From NCBI GenBank assembly GCA_036924835.1, contig JBAGRR010000001.1, forward strand, positions 2,309,001 through 2,373,000: DNA of 64,000 bases. Direction: 5' to 3'. Both the position numbers and the translations under genes were made by a program. The stretch comes from Nitrobacteraceae bacterium AZCC 1564 (GTDB lineage: Bacteria > Pseudomonadota > Alphaproteobacteria > Rhizobiales > Xanthobacteraceae). Of the stretch, positions 38,378 through 47,047 are shown piece after piece. The notes under the pieces are model-generated. The model was not told where the DNA came from. It was given only the letters and a program-made list of their open reading frames with translations, and did not search any database. The stretch's first letter is position 1. Every line of letters begins with the position of its first letter.

Positions 38378-39175
38378 ATGACGCAGGCTCAGGTTGCGCA
38401 GGGACAAGACCCCCTGCTTGCGGTTCGCGACGTCAGCGTCGTGTTCGGCGGCATCGTTGCGTTGAATGGCGTCTCCTTCGACATGAAGAAGGGCCGCATT
38501 CTCGGTCTGATCGGTCCGAACGGCGCCGGCAAGACAACACTCTTCAATTGTCTCAGCAGACTCTATCAGCCCACCACGGGAGACATCCTGATGGAAGGGC
38601 AAAGCATCCTGAATCGCCAGCCCTCGCAGATCGCAGCTATTGGCATCGGCCGCACGTTTCAGAACGTTGCACTGTTTCCGCGCCTGTCGGTACGCGACAA
38701 CATCCGCATTGGCGGGCATTCCCGCACAAAGAGCGATATCATCAGCGATGCGCTGAAGCTGCCGTGGGTTCGCAGCGAAGAACGCGCGCTCAACGTCAAG
38801 GTCGACGAAATCCTCACCTATCTCGATCTGCACGATGTTGCCGATCGCGAAGTCGCCGGACTTCCGTTTGGAACGCAAAAGCGCGTCGAACTCGGCCGCG
38901 CACTCGCGACCGAACCAAAGATCCTGTTGCTCGACGAGCCAGCCGGTGGCCTCAATCACGAGGAAGTTTATGTCCTTGGCGATTTGATCCGTCGTGTCCG
39001 TCACGAACGCGACATCACTGTTCTTCTGGTCGAACATCACATGGGACTGGTGATGTCGATCGCCGATCACGTCGTCGCACTCAATTTTGGCAAGAAACTC
39101 GCTGAAGGCACGCCTGCCGCCGTGCAGTCCGACCCCGACGTTATCAAAGCTTATCTCGGGAGCAAGGACGCATGA
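38378..39175 (+). CDS. Branched-chain-amino-acid-type ABC transporter ATPase (LivG-like)
   Basis: 265 residues. Walker A GPNGAGKTT is at 46-53; further motifs are TFQNVALFPRLSVRDN, VAGLPFGTQKRVELGRALA and LLLDEPAGGLNHEE. The last matches LivG-type ATPases. It overlaps the next ATPase gene by 4 bp (ATGA). The order ATPase-ATPase-permease-permease-binding protein is unusual but complete. Being next to the dicarboxylate operon, the transporter may import a carboxylate rather than an amino acid; this is inference. Confidence 0.9.
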   Translation: MTQAQVAQGQDPLLAVRDVSVVFGGIVALNGVSFDMKKGRILGLIGPNGAGKTTLFNCLSRLYQPTTGDILMEGQSILNRQPSQIAAIGIGRTFQNVALFPRLSVRDNIRIGGHSRTKSDIISDALKLPWVRSEERALNVKVDEILTYLDLHDVADREVAGLPFGTQKRVELGRALATEPKILLLDEPAGGLNHEEVYVLGDLIRRVRHERDITVLLVEHHMGLVMSIADHVVALNFGKKLAEGTPAAVQSDPDVIKAYLGSKDA

Positions 39176-39885
39176 CCACGTTGCTGACGATCAAGGATCT
39201 GCGCGCCTACTACGGACAGGTGCAGGCTCTGCACGGACTGGAGCTCTCACTCAATGAGGGCACAGTGACCACGCTGCTTGGCGCCAACGGCGCCGGCAAG
39301 ACGACGACCCTGCGCGCGATCTGCAACATGATCCGTTCAACAGGCGCGATCGAATTCGAAGGCAAGTCGCTCGCCGGCATGTCGACGGAAGGTATCGTAC
39401 GCCTCGGCATTGCGCATGTCCCGCAGGGACGTGGCACCTTCACCAACATGACCGTCGAGGAAAATCTCCAGCTTGGCGCGATCTCGCGAAACGACAAGAA
39501 GGCGATCGAGAGCGACATCGAGCGCATGTATGCGCACTTCCCCGTCCTCGAGCAGCGGCACACCCAGCAAGCCGGCACCCTATCCGGCGGCGAACAGCAA
39601 ATGCTGGCGGTTGCCCGCGCGCTAATGTTGCGTCCGCGGCTGATGCTGCTGGATGAGCCGTCCTTCGGCCTTGCGCCCCTCATCGTGCGCGACCTGTTCG
39701 GCATCCTCGGCAAGATCAATCGCGAGGATAAGGTTTCGATTCTGGTGGTGGAACAGAACGCTCAGCTCGCTCTTGAGATCGCGCAGAAGGCCTACGTGAT
39801 TGAAACGGGCCGCATCGTGATGTCGGGCAACGCCAACGAGATCGCGAACGACGAAAATATCCGTAAGTCCTATCTCGGATACTGA
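39172..39885 (+). CDS. Branched-chain-amino-acid-type ABC transporter ATPase (LivF-like)
   Basis: 237 residues. Walker A GANGAGKTTTLR near residue 37, signature LSGGEQQMLAVARALM and Walker B LMLLDEPSFGLAP are intact and LivF-like. It forms a heterodimer with the LivG-like protein whose gene it overlaps. It is followed after 10 bp by the LivH-like permease gene. Confidence 0.9.
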   Translation: MTTLLTIKDLRAYYGQVQALHGLELSLNEGTVTTLLGANGAGKTTTLRAICNMIRSTGAIEFEGKSLAGMSTEGIVRLGIAHVPQGRGTFTNMTVEENLQLGAISRNDKKAIESDIERMYAHFPVLEQRHTQQAGTLSGGEQQMLAVARALMLRPRLMLLDEPSFGLAPLIVRDLFGILGKINREDKVSILVVEQNAQLALEIAQKAYVIETGRIVMSGNANEIANDENIRKSYLGY

Positions 39886-39895
39886 GGGATCAGCC

Positions 39896-40774
39896 ATGGA
39901 ACTGTTCACTAACCAAGTCCTGGCTGGCATTGCCACCGGCGCAATCTACGCCTGCATGGCGCTCGCCATCGTCATGATCTATCAGGCCATCGATCACCTG
40001 AATTTCGCCCAGGGCGAAATGGCGATGTTTTCCACTTTCATTGCCTGGCAGCTGATGCAATGGGGATTGAGCTTCTGGCCGGCATTTCTCATCACCCTGG
40101 TCATCTCATTCGTCGGCGGAATCCTCATCGAGCGAACACTGTTCAAACCGCTGGCCAATGCGCCCGTTCTCGTCCATGTCGCGGGGTTCATCGCACTGTT
40201 CGCGATCCTCAATAGCGTCGCGGGTCTGACCTGGGATTTCACCATCAAGCAGTTTCCCTCGCCGTTCGGATCGTCCGCCTTCTTGGGTAGCCCGCTCATC
40301 ACCACCCATCAGGCAGGAATGATCGGCGTCACTCTTGTGCTGTTGCTTTTGCTTTACGGTTTCTTTCGCTTCACGCGTATCGGTCTCGCCATGCGCGCGG
40401 CGGCATCGCTGCCCGAATCCGCGCGCCTTGTCGGCATCAACACCAGCTGGATGATCGCGCTCGGTTGGGGCATGGCCAGCGCCATCGGCGCGATTGCCGG
40501 AATGATGATCGCTCCGGTCGTGTTTCTTGAGCCTAATATGATGGGCGGCATCCTACTTTATGGATTTGCGGCTGCCGTCCTCGGCGGTCTTACCAGTCCA
40601 CTTGGTGCCGTGGTCGGGGGTTTCCTCGTCGGCGTCTTCGAAAACCTGGTGGGCACTTACATTCCCGGCATCGGCAACGAATTGAAACTACCGATCGCGC
40701 TGGCCCTTATCATTGTCGTGCTTGTCATCAAGCCATCCGGCTTATTTGGCCGCAAAATCGTTCAGCGGGTGTAA
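39896..40774 (+). CDS. Branched-chain-amino-acid-type ABC permease (LivH-like)
   Basis: 292 residues with about eight hydrophobic segments. The N-terminus MELFTNQVLAGIATGAIYAC and the FAQGEMAMFSTF loop are typical of LivH, as is the coupling segment RIGLAMRAAASLPESARLVG. The C-terminus LVIKPSGLFGRKIVQRV is also characteristic. The stop is separated from the LivM-like start by 1 bp. It forms half of the membrane channel. Confidence 0.9.
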   Translation: MELFTNQVLAGIATGAIYACMALAIVMIYQAIDHLNFAQGEMAMFSTFIAWQLMQWGLSFWPAFLITLVISFVGGILIERTLFKPLANAPVLVHVAGFIALFAILNSVAGLTWDFTIKQFPSPFGSSAFLGSPLITTHQAGMIGVTLVLLLLLYGFFRFTRIGLAMRAAASLPESARLVGINTSWMIALGWGMASAIGAIAGMMIAPVVFLEPNMMGGILLYGFAAAVLGGLTSPLGAVVGGFLVGVFENLVGTYIPGIGNELKLPIALALIIVVLVIKPSGLFGRKIVQRV

Positions 40775-40775
40775 C

Positions 40776-41795
40776 ATGAGCACAGTTGAAGACTCTCTCG
40801 CCAAGCCCGCAGCCGTCGGAGCCGCCGTTTCCAAAAAGACGATGACGGTCGGCACGACCGCATCGCTGATTATGCTCGCGCTGCTGCTCATTGTTCCTCT
40901 GTTTATGAAGAACTTCATCATCTTCCAGATGACGATGGTGCTGATTTACGCCATCGCGATTCTTGCGCTCAATATCCTGACCGGCGGAAGTGGCCAGTTC
41001 TCACTGGGGCAGAGCGCGTTCTACGCGGTTGGTGCCTACACCGCTGCGATCATGATGGAGCACTTCAACATAAACTATGCCGTGACCATTCCAGCAGCGG
41101 GCATCATCTGTTTCGTGTTCGGTTTCCTGTTCGGCTTCCCTGCGCTTCGGCTGAGCGGCGTGTATCTCGCACTGGCGACCTTTGCCCTGGCCATTGCGAT
41201 GCCGCAGCTCCTCAAGCTCGGCGTGTTCGAGCATTGGACTGGCGGCGTTCAGGGTCTGGTCGTGACCAAGCCGGATGCGCCCTTCGGCCTGCCGATGTCG
41301 CAAGATATGTGGCTTTATTATTTCACGCTGTTCATCGCGGTCGTGATCTATGTGCTGTCCGTGAACCTGCTGCGCAGCCGGTCAGGTCGCGCCATGATGG
41401 CCATTCGCGACAACCAGATTGCAGCATCCGCCATGGGCGTGGACCTGCCGCTCTATAAGACGCTGGCATTCGGCATCAGCGCCGCGTTCACCGGTATTGC
41501 AGGCGCGCTCGGCGCCATCGTGGTTCAGTTCGTTGCACCCGACAGCTTCACCTTCCAACTCGCCATCGCAATCTTTCTCGGCATGGTCGTCGGCGGCGTC
41601 GGCTGGCTGCCTGGATCGCTTGCTGGATCGGTGTTCATCGTGTTCGTCCCCAACGTAGCGGAGGGGATTTCTAAAGGCCTCTCAGGCGCTGTGTTCGGCG
41701 CGCTGTTGATCGCCGTCATCTTCCTCGTGCCGCATGGCGCGAGGCAGGTCGCCTATACCATCGAAGCTCTGTTCCGAAAAATGAAGAAGTCCTAA
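40776..41795 (+). CDS. Branched-chain-amino-acid-type ABC permease (LivM-like)
   Basis: 339 residues from the ATG at 40776, which directly follows the LivH-like stop; the frame runs back to 40713 inside that gene. Hydrophobic segments alternate with LNILTGGSGQFSLGQSAFYA, a LivM hallmark, and SRSGRAMMAIRDNQIAASAM, the coupling loop. The C-terminus is basic. AAGGAG at the end of the gene serves as the ribosome-binding site of the binding-protein gene that follows. Confidence 0.9.
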   Translation: MSTVEDSLAKPAAVGAAVSKKTMTVGTTASLIMLALLLIVPLFMKNFIIFQMTMVLIYAIAILALNILTGGSGQFSLGQSAFYAVGAYTAAIMMEHFNINYAVTIPAAGIICFVFGFLFGFPALRLSGVYLALATFALAIAMPQLLKLGVFEHWTGGVQGLVVTKPDAPFGLPMSQDMWLYYFTLFIAVVIYVLSVNLLRSRSGRAMMAIRDNQIAASAMGVDLPLYKTLAFGISAAFTGIAGALGAIVVQFVAPDSFTFQLAIAIFLGMVVGGVGWLPGSLAGSVFIVFVPNVAEGISKGLSGAVFGALLIAVIFLVPHGARQVAYTIEALFRKMKKS

Positions 41796-41804
41796 GGAGT
41801 GAAA

Positions 41805-43028
41805 ATGCTTTCTACCAGACTCAGCGTCGCAGCATTGTCGGCAGCCGTTGCCCTGGCCATGACGAGCGGCAGCGCCCTCGCACAAAAGAAATACGATACA
41901 GGTGCAAGCGACACCGAAATCAAAATCGGCAACATCATGCCTTACAGCGGCCCGGCTTCGGCCTACGGTGTCATCGGCAAGATGGAAGAAGCCTACTTCA
42001 AGATGATCAACGAGCAGGGCGGCATTAACGGCCGCAAGATCAAGTTCATCACTTACGATGACGGCTACAGCCCGCCGAAGGCCGTGGAGCAGGCGCGCAA
42101 GCTGATCGAAAGCGATGAAGTGCTCTTCATCTTCGGGCCGCTCGGCACCCCATCGAATTCGGCGATCCAGAAGTACATGAACGCCAAGAAGGTGCCGCAG
42201 CTCTTCGTCGCCACCGGTGCGACCAAGTTCGGCGACAACAAAGACTTCCCGTGGACCATGGGCTGGCAGCCTGCATACCAAAGCGAAGGCCGGATTTACG
42301 GCAAGCACCTGGTGTCCACCAAGCCCGACGCCAAGATCGCCGTCATGTATCAGAACGACGACTTCGGCAAAGACCTGCTGAAGGGCTTCAAGGACGGTCT
42401 CGGCGCAAAGGCCTCGCAGATCATCGCAGAAGAAAGCTATGAAGTCTCCGAGCCGACCATCGACTCACACATCCTCAAGCTGAAGGCATCCGGCGCTGAT
42501 GTTTTCCTCAGCATCACCACGCCAAAGTTCGCCGCTCAGGCGATCAAGAAGGTGGCTGAAACCGGCTGGAAGCCAACTTACTATCAGAGCAACGTCGGCG
42601 CATCCGTCGGCAGCGTGCTGAAGCCCGCTGGTTTCGAGAATGCACAAGGGCTGATGTCCGCTGCGTACGCCAAAGATGGCGCAGACCCGCAGTGGGACAA
42701 TGATGAAGGCATGAAGAAATTCTACGCCTTCCTTGCCAAGTATGCTCCAGACATGAACAAGACCGACGGTTCCGTCGTCTATGGCTACGGCCAGGCGCAG
42801 ACTGTTGTGCAAGTGCTGAAGCAGGCCGGTGACAACCTGACCCGTGAAAACATCATGAAGCAGGCGGCGAACCTGAAGACCTTTGCGCCGGACACTCTGT
42901 TGCCGGGCGTGACCATCACCACCAGCCCGACGGACTTCTATCCGATCGAGCAACTTCAGATGATGAAGTTCGCCGGCGACAAGTACGAACTGTTCGGACC
43001 GGTCATCAGCGGCGAACTCGGTCATTAA
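41805..43028 (+). CDS. ABC transporter substrate-binding protein (LivK/HAAT family), first paralogue
   Basis: 407 residues from the ATG at 41805, with AAGGAG five bases upstream. A Sec signal peptide (MLSTRLSVAALSAAVALAM, cleavage near SALA-QKK) precedes a type I periplasmic binding protein of the HAAT family (EIKIGNIMPYSGPASAYG, ARKLIESDEVLFIFGPLGT). It supplies substrate to the transporter encoded just upstream. A terminator follows, then a second, strongly similar binding-protein gene. The ligand is not deducible; family members bind amino acids, aromatic or aliphatic acids. Confidence 0.9.
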   Translation: MLSTRLSVAALSAAVALAMTSGSALAQKKYDTGASDTEIKIGNIMPYSGPASAYGVIGKMEEAYFKMINEQGGINGRKIKFITYDDGYSPPKAVEQARKLIESDEVLFIFGPLGTPSNSAIQKYMNAKKVPQLFVATGATKFGDNKDFPWTMGWQPAYQSEGRIYGKHLVSTKPDAKIAVMYQNDDFGKDLLKGFKDGLGAKASQIIAEESYEVSEPTIDSHILKLKASGADVFLSITTPKFAAQAIKKVAETGWKPTYYQSNVGASVGSVLKPAGFENAQGLMSAAYAKDGADPQWDNDEGMKKFYAFLAKYAPDMNKTDGSVVYGYGQAQTVVQVLKQAGDNLTRENIMKQAANLKTFAPDTLLPGVTITTSPTDFYPIEQLQMMKFAGDKYELFGPVISGELGH

Positions 43029-43076
43029 TCCCTTCCGCCCTGCGAAACGAAACTCGTTCATACGACTAACTAAATG

Positions 43077-43110
43077 AGCCCTCTGCGACGTTGTCGCAGG
43101 GGGCTTTTTA
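43077..43110 (+). terminator. Rho-independent terminator between the two binding-protein genes
   Basis: GCCCTCTGCGAC and GTCGCAGGGGGC form a 12 bp stem (one G-U pair) with a 3-base loop, followed by TTTTTATT. It separates the transporter operon from the second binding protein, which therefore needs its own promoter or read-through. Confidence 0.88.
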
Positions 43111-43222
43111 TTGAACGGCTTTGGCAAAAGGTATTGAATATTCACGAAGCCACTGAAGAGCTTTCAACCAAGAAACGAACAAAGAAGAGAAGAGGAACCG
43201 AACAAGATCAGGAGTAAGCGAC

Positions 43223-44449
43223 ATGAGGACCACGTCTGGACTTGCAGTACTTTCGGCTGCGCTCACAATGCTCGCAGCCACAAGCGGCGGCGCACTTGCT
43301 CAGAAAAAATACGATCCGGGCGCAACGGACACGGAAATCAAGATCGGCAATATCATGCCTTACAGCGGCCCCGCTTCCGCTTACGGCATCATCGGCAAGA
43401 CTGAAGCCGCTTACTTCAACAAAATTAATGCCGAGGGCGGCATCAACGGTCGCAAGATCAATTTTATCTCTTACGACGACGGCTACAGCCCGCCCAAAGC
43501 AGTCGAGCAGGCGCGCAAGCTCGTCGAGAGCGATGAAGTTCTCTTCATATTCAATTCGCTCGGCACGCCATCCAACTCGGCCATCCAGAAGTACATGAAC
43601 GCCAAGAAAGTGCCGCAGCTGTTTGTTGCAACTGGCGCGACCAAGTGGAACGATCCGAAAGATTTCCCTTGGACCATGGGCTGGCAGCCCAACTATCAGA
43701 GCGAAGGGCGCATCTACGCCAAGTATCTGATGAAGGAAAAGCCAAACGCCAAAATCGGAATTCTTTATCAAAACGATGACTTCGGCAAAGACATGCTGAA
43801 AGGCCTCAAAGACGGCCTGGGCGCGAAAGCGGCCAGCATGATCATCGCCGAGGAGCCATATGAAGTCACTTCGCCAACGGTGGATACTCAGATCGTCACG
43901 CTGAAATCGAAGGGCGCTGACGTCTTCATGAGCTTCACCACACCGAAGTTCGGTGCGCAGTCGATCAAGAAGGTGGCGGAGCTTGGCTGGAAGCCGTTGT
44001 TCATTCTCAATAACGTCGCGGCATCTGTCGGCAGCGTCATCAAGCCGGCTGGCTACAACAACGCCCAGGACGTTATCTCCGCGGCCTACGCCAAGGACGC
44101 GACAGACCCACAATGGAAAGACGATCCGGGAATGAAGAACTTCGATGCGTTCCTGGCGAAGAACTTTCCGGAAGGAAACCGCGAAGACGGGTCGGTCATG
44201 TATGGCTTTAATGCTGCACAGACGCTGGTCCACGTCCTCAAGATGTGCGGCGATAATCTCACCCGTGCGAATGTGATGAAGCAGGCCGCCAGCCTGAAGA
44301 ACCTTCAACTCGACGGCACCCTGCCAGGCATCACCCTCAACACCAGTCCGACAGACTTCGCGCCCATCGAGCAATTGCAGTTGATGCGCTTCCAGGGCGA
44401 GCGTTGGCATCTCTTTGGCGATATCATCAGCGGTGAAGTCGGCGGCTAA
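43223..44449 (+). CDS. ABC transporter substrate-binding protein (LivK/HAAT family), second paralogue
   Basis: 408 residues; the ATG at 43223 has AGGAG eight bases upstream. The signal peptide ends near GGALA-QKK. The mature protein is closely similar to the preceding binding protein along its whole length, sharing EIKIGNIMPYSGPASAYG, YDDGYSPPKAVEQARKL and NAKKVPQLFVATGATK. This is a tandem duplication. It is flanked by terminators on both sides, so it is probably a separate transcription unit using the same permease. Divergence between the two may reflect different ligands. Confidence 0.9.
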   Translation: MRTTSGLAVLSAALTMLAATSGGALAQKKYDPGATDTEIKIGNIMPYSGPASAYGIIGKTEAAYFNKINAEGGINGRKINFISYDDGYSPPKAVEQARKLVESDEVLFIFNSLGTPSNSAIQKYMNAKKVPQLFVATGATKWNDPKDFPWTMGWQPNYQSEGRIYAKYLMKEKPNAKIGILYQNDDFGKDMLKGLKDGLGAKAASMIIAEEPYEVTSPTVDTQIVTLKSKGADVFMSFTTPKFGAQSIKKVAELGWKPLFILNNVAASVGSVIKPAGYNNAQDVISAAYAKDATDPQWKDDPGMKNFDAFLAKNFPEGNREDGSVMYGFNAAQTLVHVLKMCGDNLTRANVMKQAASLKNLQLDGTLPGITLNTSPTDFAPIEQLQLMRFQGERWHLFGDIISGEVGG

Positions 44450-44477
44450 TTCAGCAGAATTCTGCTGCAATGCACCA

Positions 44478-44513
44478 AGGCCCTTCGCAATAACTTGCGA
44501 AGGGCCCTTTTAT
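44478..44513 (+). terminator. Rho-independent terminator after the second binding protein
   Basis: GGCCCTTCGCAA and TTGCGAAGGGCC form a perfect 12 bp stem with a 4-base loop, followed by CTTTTATT. It lies about 30 bp after the stop codon. Confidence 0.9.
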
Positions 44514-44568
44514 TGACCGCATCGCCGTGCGATGTGTGAGGCCCTCGCCACGTGACCAAGATGCCGCA

Positions 44569-45855
44569 ATGACCGATAGACGTCCCCTGCTGCACGCGAT
44601 CTTCGATGCCGCGGTCGCCGCAGCCCATCCCGACCGCATTCTCGCAGCTCATCTTCCCTCGCCGCCAAAGGGCCGAGTTATATGTCTCGCAGCCGGCAAG
44701 GGCGCGGGCGCATTGGCGGCTGCTGCCGAGCGGCATTATCTGGACACGGTTCAACTCGATCCCTCGCGGCTTTCGGGTCTTGCCACCACGCGGCATGGCC
44801 ATGGCGTCCCCACGCGGCGCATCGAAGTCGTCGAGGCAGGCCATCCGGTGCCTGATGAGGCCGGCATGAAAGCCGCGGGCCGCACACTGGAGCTCGCCGA
44901 GACCGCTGGCGCCGACGATCTGGTTCTCGTGCTGATGTCGGGCGGCGGATCGGCCAATTGGATCGCACCTGCAGAAGGCGTCTCATTCGCCCAGAAACAG
45001 CAGATGAATAAAAGCCTCCTTCGATCTGGCGCGCCCATTTCCGAAATCAACACCGTGCGTAAGCACCTCTCGCGCATCAAGGGCGGACGCCTCGCCCGCG
45101 CAGCAGCGCCTGCTCCGATCCTGACGTTAGCGATTTCCGACGTCCCCCACGACGATCCCGCCACGATTGCATCCGGCCCCACGGTGCCTGATCAAACGAC
45201 ACTCGCAGATGCACGCGCAATCGTCGCGCGCTATGGCATCAAGGCTGAGGATGCGGTTCGTCATGCTCTTGACGATCCTCGCAACGAGAGCTGCAAGCCG
45301 GGAGATGCTGCATTCGAGCGCGCGGAATTCAAGATCATCGCGCGACCGCGCGAATCGCTCGATGCCGCCGTCGCGGTGGCCAAGCAAGCAGGCTACCAAG
45401 TCATCGACCTGGGAGCCGATCTCGAGGGAGAGGCTCGCACCGTTGCCGCCGCACATGCGCAATTGGCACTGAAGGCTCGTGCCGAAGGAAGAAAGCTCGC
45501 GATCCTGTCGGGCGGAGAGCTCACCGTGACTGTCCGCGGCAACGGCCGCGGTGGCCCGAACCAGGAATATGTGCTGGCGCTTGCAGATCTGCTTGCTGAT
45601 ACGGCCGGCATTTCAGTGCTGGCTGGCGATACCGACGGTGCTGACGGCGGCGCGGGGAGCGCGACCGATCCCGCCGGCGCGATTTGTGATCAGCGGACCT
45701 TCGCGAAAATGCGCGAACTCAAACTCGATCCCAAAGCGTATCTCGATAACAACGACGCAACCGCGTTCTTCACCGCCACCGGCGATCTCCTGAATACCGG
45801 GCCCACGCTGACAAACGTTAACGATATCCGCGTCGTTCTGGTTGATCCCGCATGA
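44569..45855 (+). CDS. Glycerate kinase of the MOFRL family (TtuD/GckA type)
   Basis: 428 residues from the ATG at 44569 (MTDRRPLLHAIFDAAVAAAH); the frame opens at 44527. Motifs GKGAGALAAAAERHY, LVLMSGGGSANWIAP, NTVRKHLSRIKGGRLA and a C-terminal MOFRL domain with LSGGELTVTVRGNGRGGPNQE and LAGDTDGADGG define the family. Older annotations call it hydroxypyruvate reductase, but members phosphorylate glycerate to 2-phosphoglycerate. It stands alone between two transporter systems, close to glyoxylate/serine-type carbon metabolism by inference. Confidence 0.92.
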   Translation: MTDRRPLLHAIFDAAVAAAHPDRILAAHLPSPPKGRVICLAAGKGAGALAAAAERHYLDTVQLDPSRLSGLATTRHGHGVPTRRIEVVEAGHPVPDEAGMKAAGRTLELAETAGADDLVLVLMSGGGSANWIAPAEGVSFAQKQQMNKSLLRSGAPISEINTVRKHLSRIKGGRLARAAAPAPILTLAISDVPHDDPATIASGPTVPDQTTLADARAIVARYGIKAEDAVRHALDDPRNESCKPGDAAFERAEFKIIARPRESLDAAVAVAKQAGYQVIDLGADLEGEARTVAAAHAQLALKARAEGRKLAILSGGELTVTVRGNGRGGPNQEYVLALADLLADTAGISVLAGDTDGADGGAGSATDPAGAICDQRTFAKMRELKLDPKAYLDNNDATAFFTATGDLLNTGPTLTNVNDIRVVLVDPA

Positions 45856-45930
45856 TGTAAGCCCCGCCATGGCGTAACGGGCGTTCTTGAGCTTGCCGGC
45901 CATAGCCGTTAAGAACACCGTCAAAATCGA

Positions 45931-45958
45931 CGGTGCGGAACTCAACCGCCGTTTTGTT
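45931..45958 (+). terminator. Possible terminator after glycerate kinase
   Basis: CGGTGCGG and CCGCCG can form a bulged stem with a 7-base loop, followed by TTTTGTTT. The stem is short, and a competing hairpin CACCGTC/GACGGTG lies just upstream. Moderate to weak support. Confidence 0.45.
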
Positions 45959-46006
45959 TGGTCAACGGATCACTTCCGCAGCACGCCCGGCGCGTGAGGG
46001 GGCATC

Positions 46007-47047
46007 TTGGACAGCACGATTCTTCTGTTCCTGCTGCAGGACGGAATTACCAGCGGCGCGATCTACGCATTACTCGGCCTTGCGCTCGTGCTGGTCTTCG
46101 CCGTAACCCGCGTGATCCTGATCCCGCAAGGCGAGTTCGTCACCTTCGGCGCGCTGACCTACGCAATGCTGTCAGCCGGCAAAATGCCAGGCACCACCTC
46201 GCTTGCCATTGGCCTGGGGGGAATCGCGTTTTGCTTCGACATGATCAGCCGCCGCAACGCCATGAGTGGCCAGTTGTTCCTGCGTTCGTTTGCGCTGAAC
46301 ATCGCACTGCCACTCGCGATCTACGGCATCGTGACAATGTTTATCGGCCAGCCAAATAACGTGTGGCTCAACTTCCTTTTGTCCATCGTAATCGTCTCGC
46401 CCATCGGCCTTTATCTTTATCGCATCGCCTATCAGCCGATCGCACACGCATCAGTTCTGGTGCTGCTGATCGCATCGGTCGGTATTCACTTTGCGCTGCA
46501 AGGACTTGGCCTTGCCTTCTTCGGTCCAGAAGGGCTTCGCGGACCGGCGATTTCCACCGCTGCATTCACAATCGGACCACTGCGCTTCACCGGCCAGAGC
46601 ATCGCCATCTACGTGATCACGATCCTGTTGATCGTCGGCCTTTGGCTACTTTTCGGCCACACGCTTTACGGCAAGGCCTTGCGCGCTACTGCCGTCAACC
46701 GGCTCGGCGCACGCATCGTCGGAATCCGCACCTCTCTCTCCGGGCAGATTGCATTCCTGCTCGCTGCTGTGATCGGTGCCATTTCGGGTATTCTAATCGT
46801 GCCGATCACCACCGTGTATTATGACACGGGATTTCTGATCGGCCTGAAGGGCTTCGTCGCGGCCATCATTGGCGGATTGGTGAGCTATCCCCTCACCGCT
46901 ATCGCCGCACTCGTGGTTGGCATCGTCGAAGCCTTCTCGTCGTTCTACGCCAGCAACTATAAGGAAGTGATCGTCTTCACGCTGTTGCTGCCCGTCCTGA
47001 TCGCGCGTTCGCTCGCTTCGCCGGAAGTCGAAGAGGAGAACGACTGA
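46007..47047 (+). CDS. Branched-chain-amino-acid-type ABC permease (LivH-like), second system
   Basis: 346 residues; the TTG start at 46007 has GAGGGGG about five bases upstream and gives [20 protein letters not shown], the expected LivH beginning. It is longer than usual through an extra hydrophobic/basic region (about residues 65-120). The coupling loop [19 protein letters not shown] is present. Its TGA overlaps the ATG of the permease-ATPase fusion gene by one base. Together these genes and the binding protein at 49.7 kb probably import an aromatic or other organic acid. Confidence 0.88.
   Translation: MDSTILLFLLQDGITSGAIYALLGLALVLVFAVTRVILIPQGEFVTFGALTYAMLSAGKMPGTTSLAIGLGGIAFCFDMISRRNAMSGQLFLRSFALNIALPLAIYGIVTMFIGQPNNVWLNFLLSIVIVSPIGLYLYRIAYQPIAHASVLVLLIASVGIHFALQGLGLAFFGPEGLRGPAISTAAFTIGPLRFTGQSIAIYVITILLIVGLWLLFGHTLYGKALRATAVNRLGARIVGIRTSLSGQIAFLLAAVIGAISGILIVPITTVYYDTGFLIGLKGFVAAIIGGLVSYPLTAIAALVVGIVEAFSSFYASNYKEVIVFTLLLPVLIARSLASPEVEEEND

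Noticed and set aside
43208..44470. 420-codon antisense frame over the second binding protein.
   Set aside because: Shadow of the real gene; an equivalent antisense frame exists opposite the first paralogue because the two genes are duplicates.
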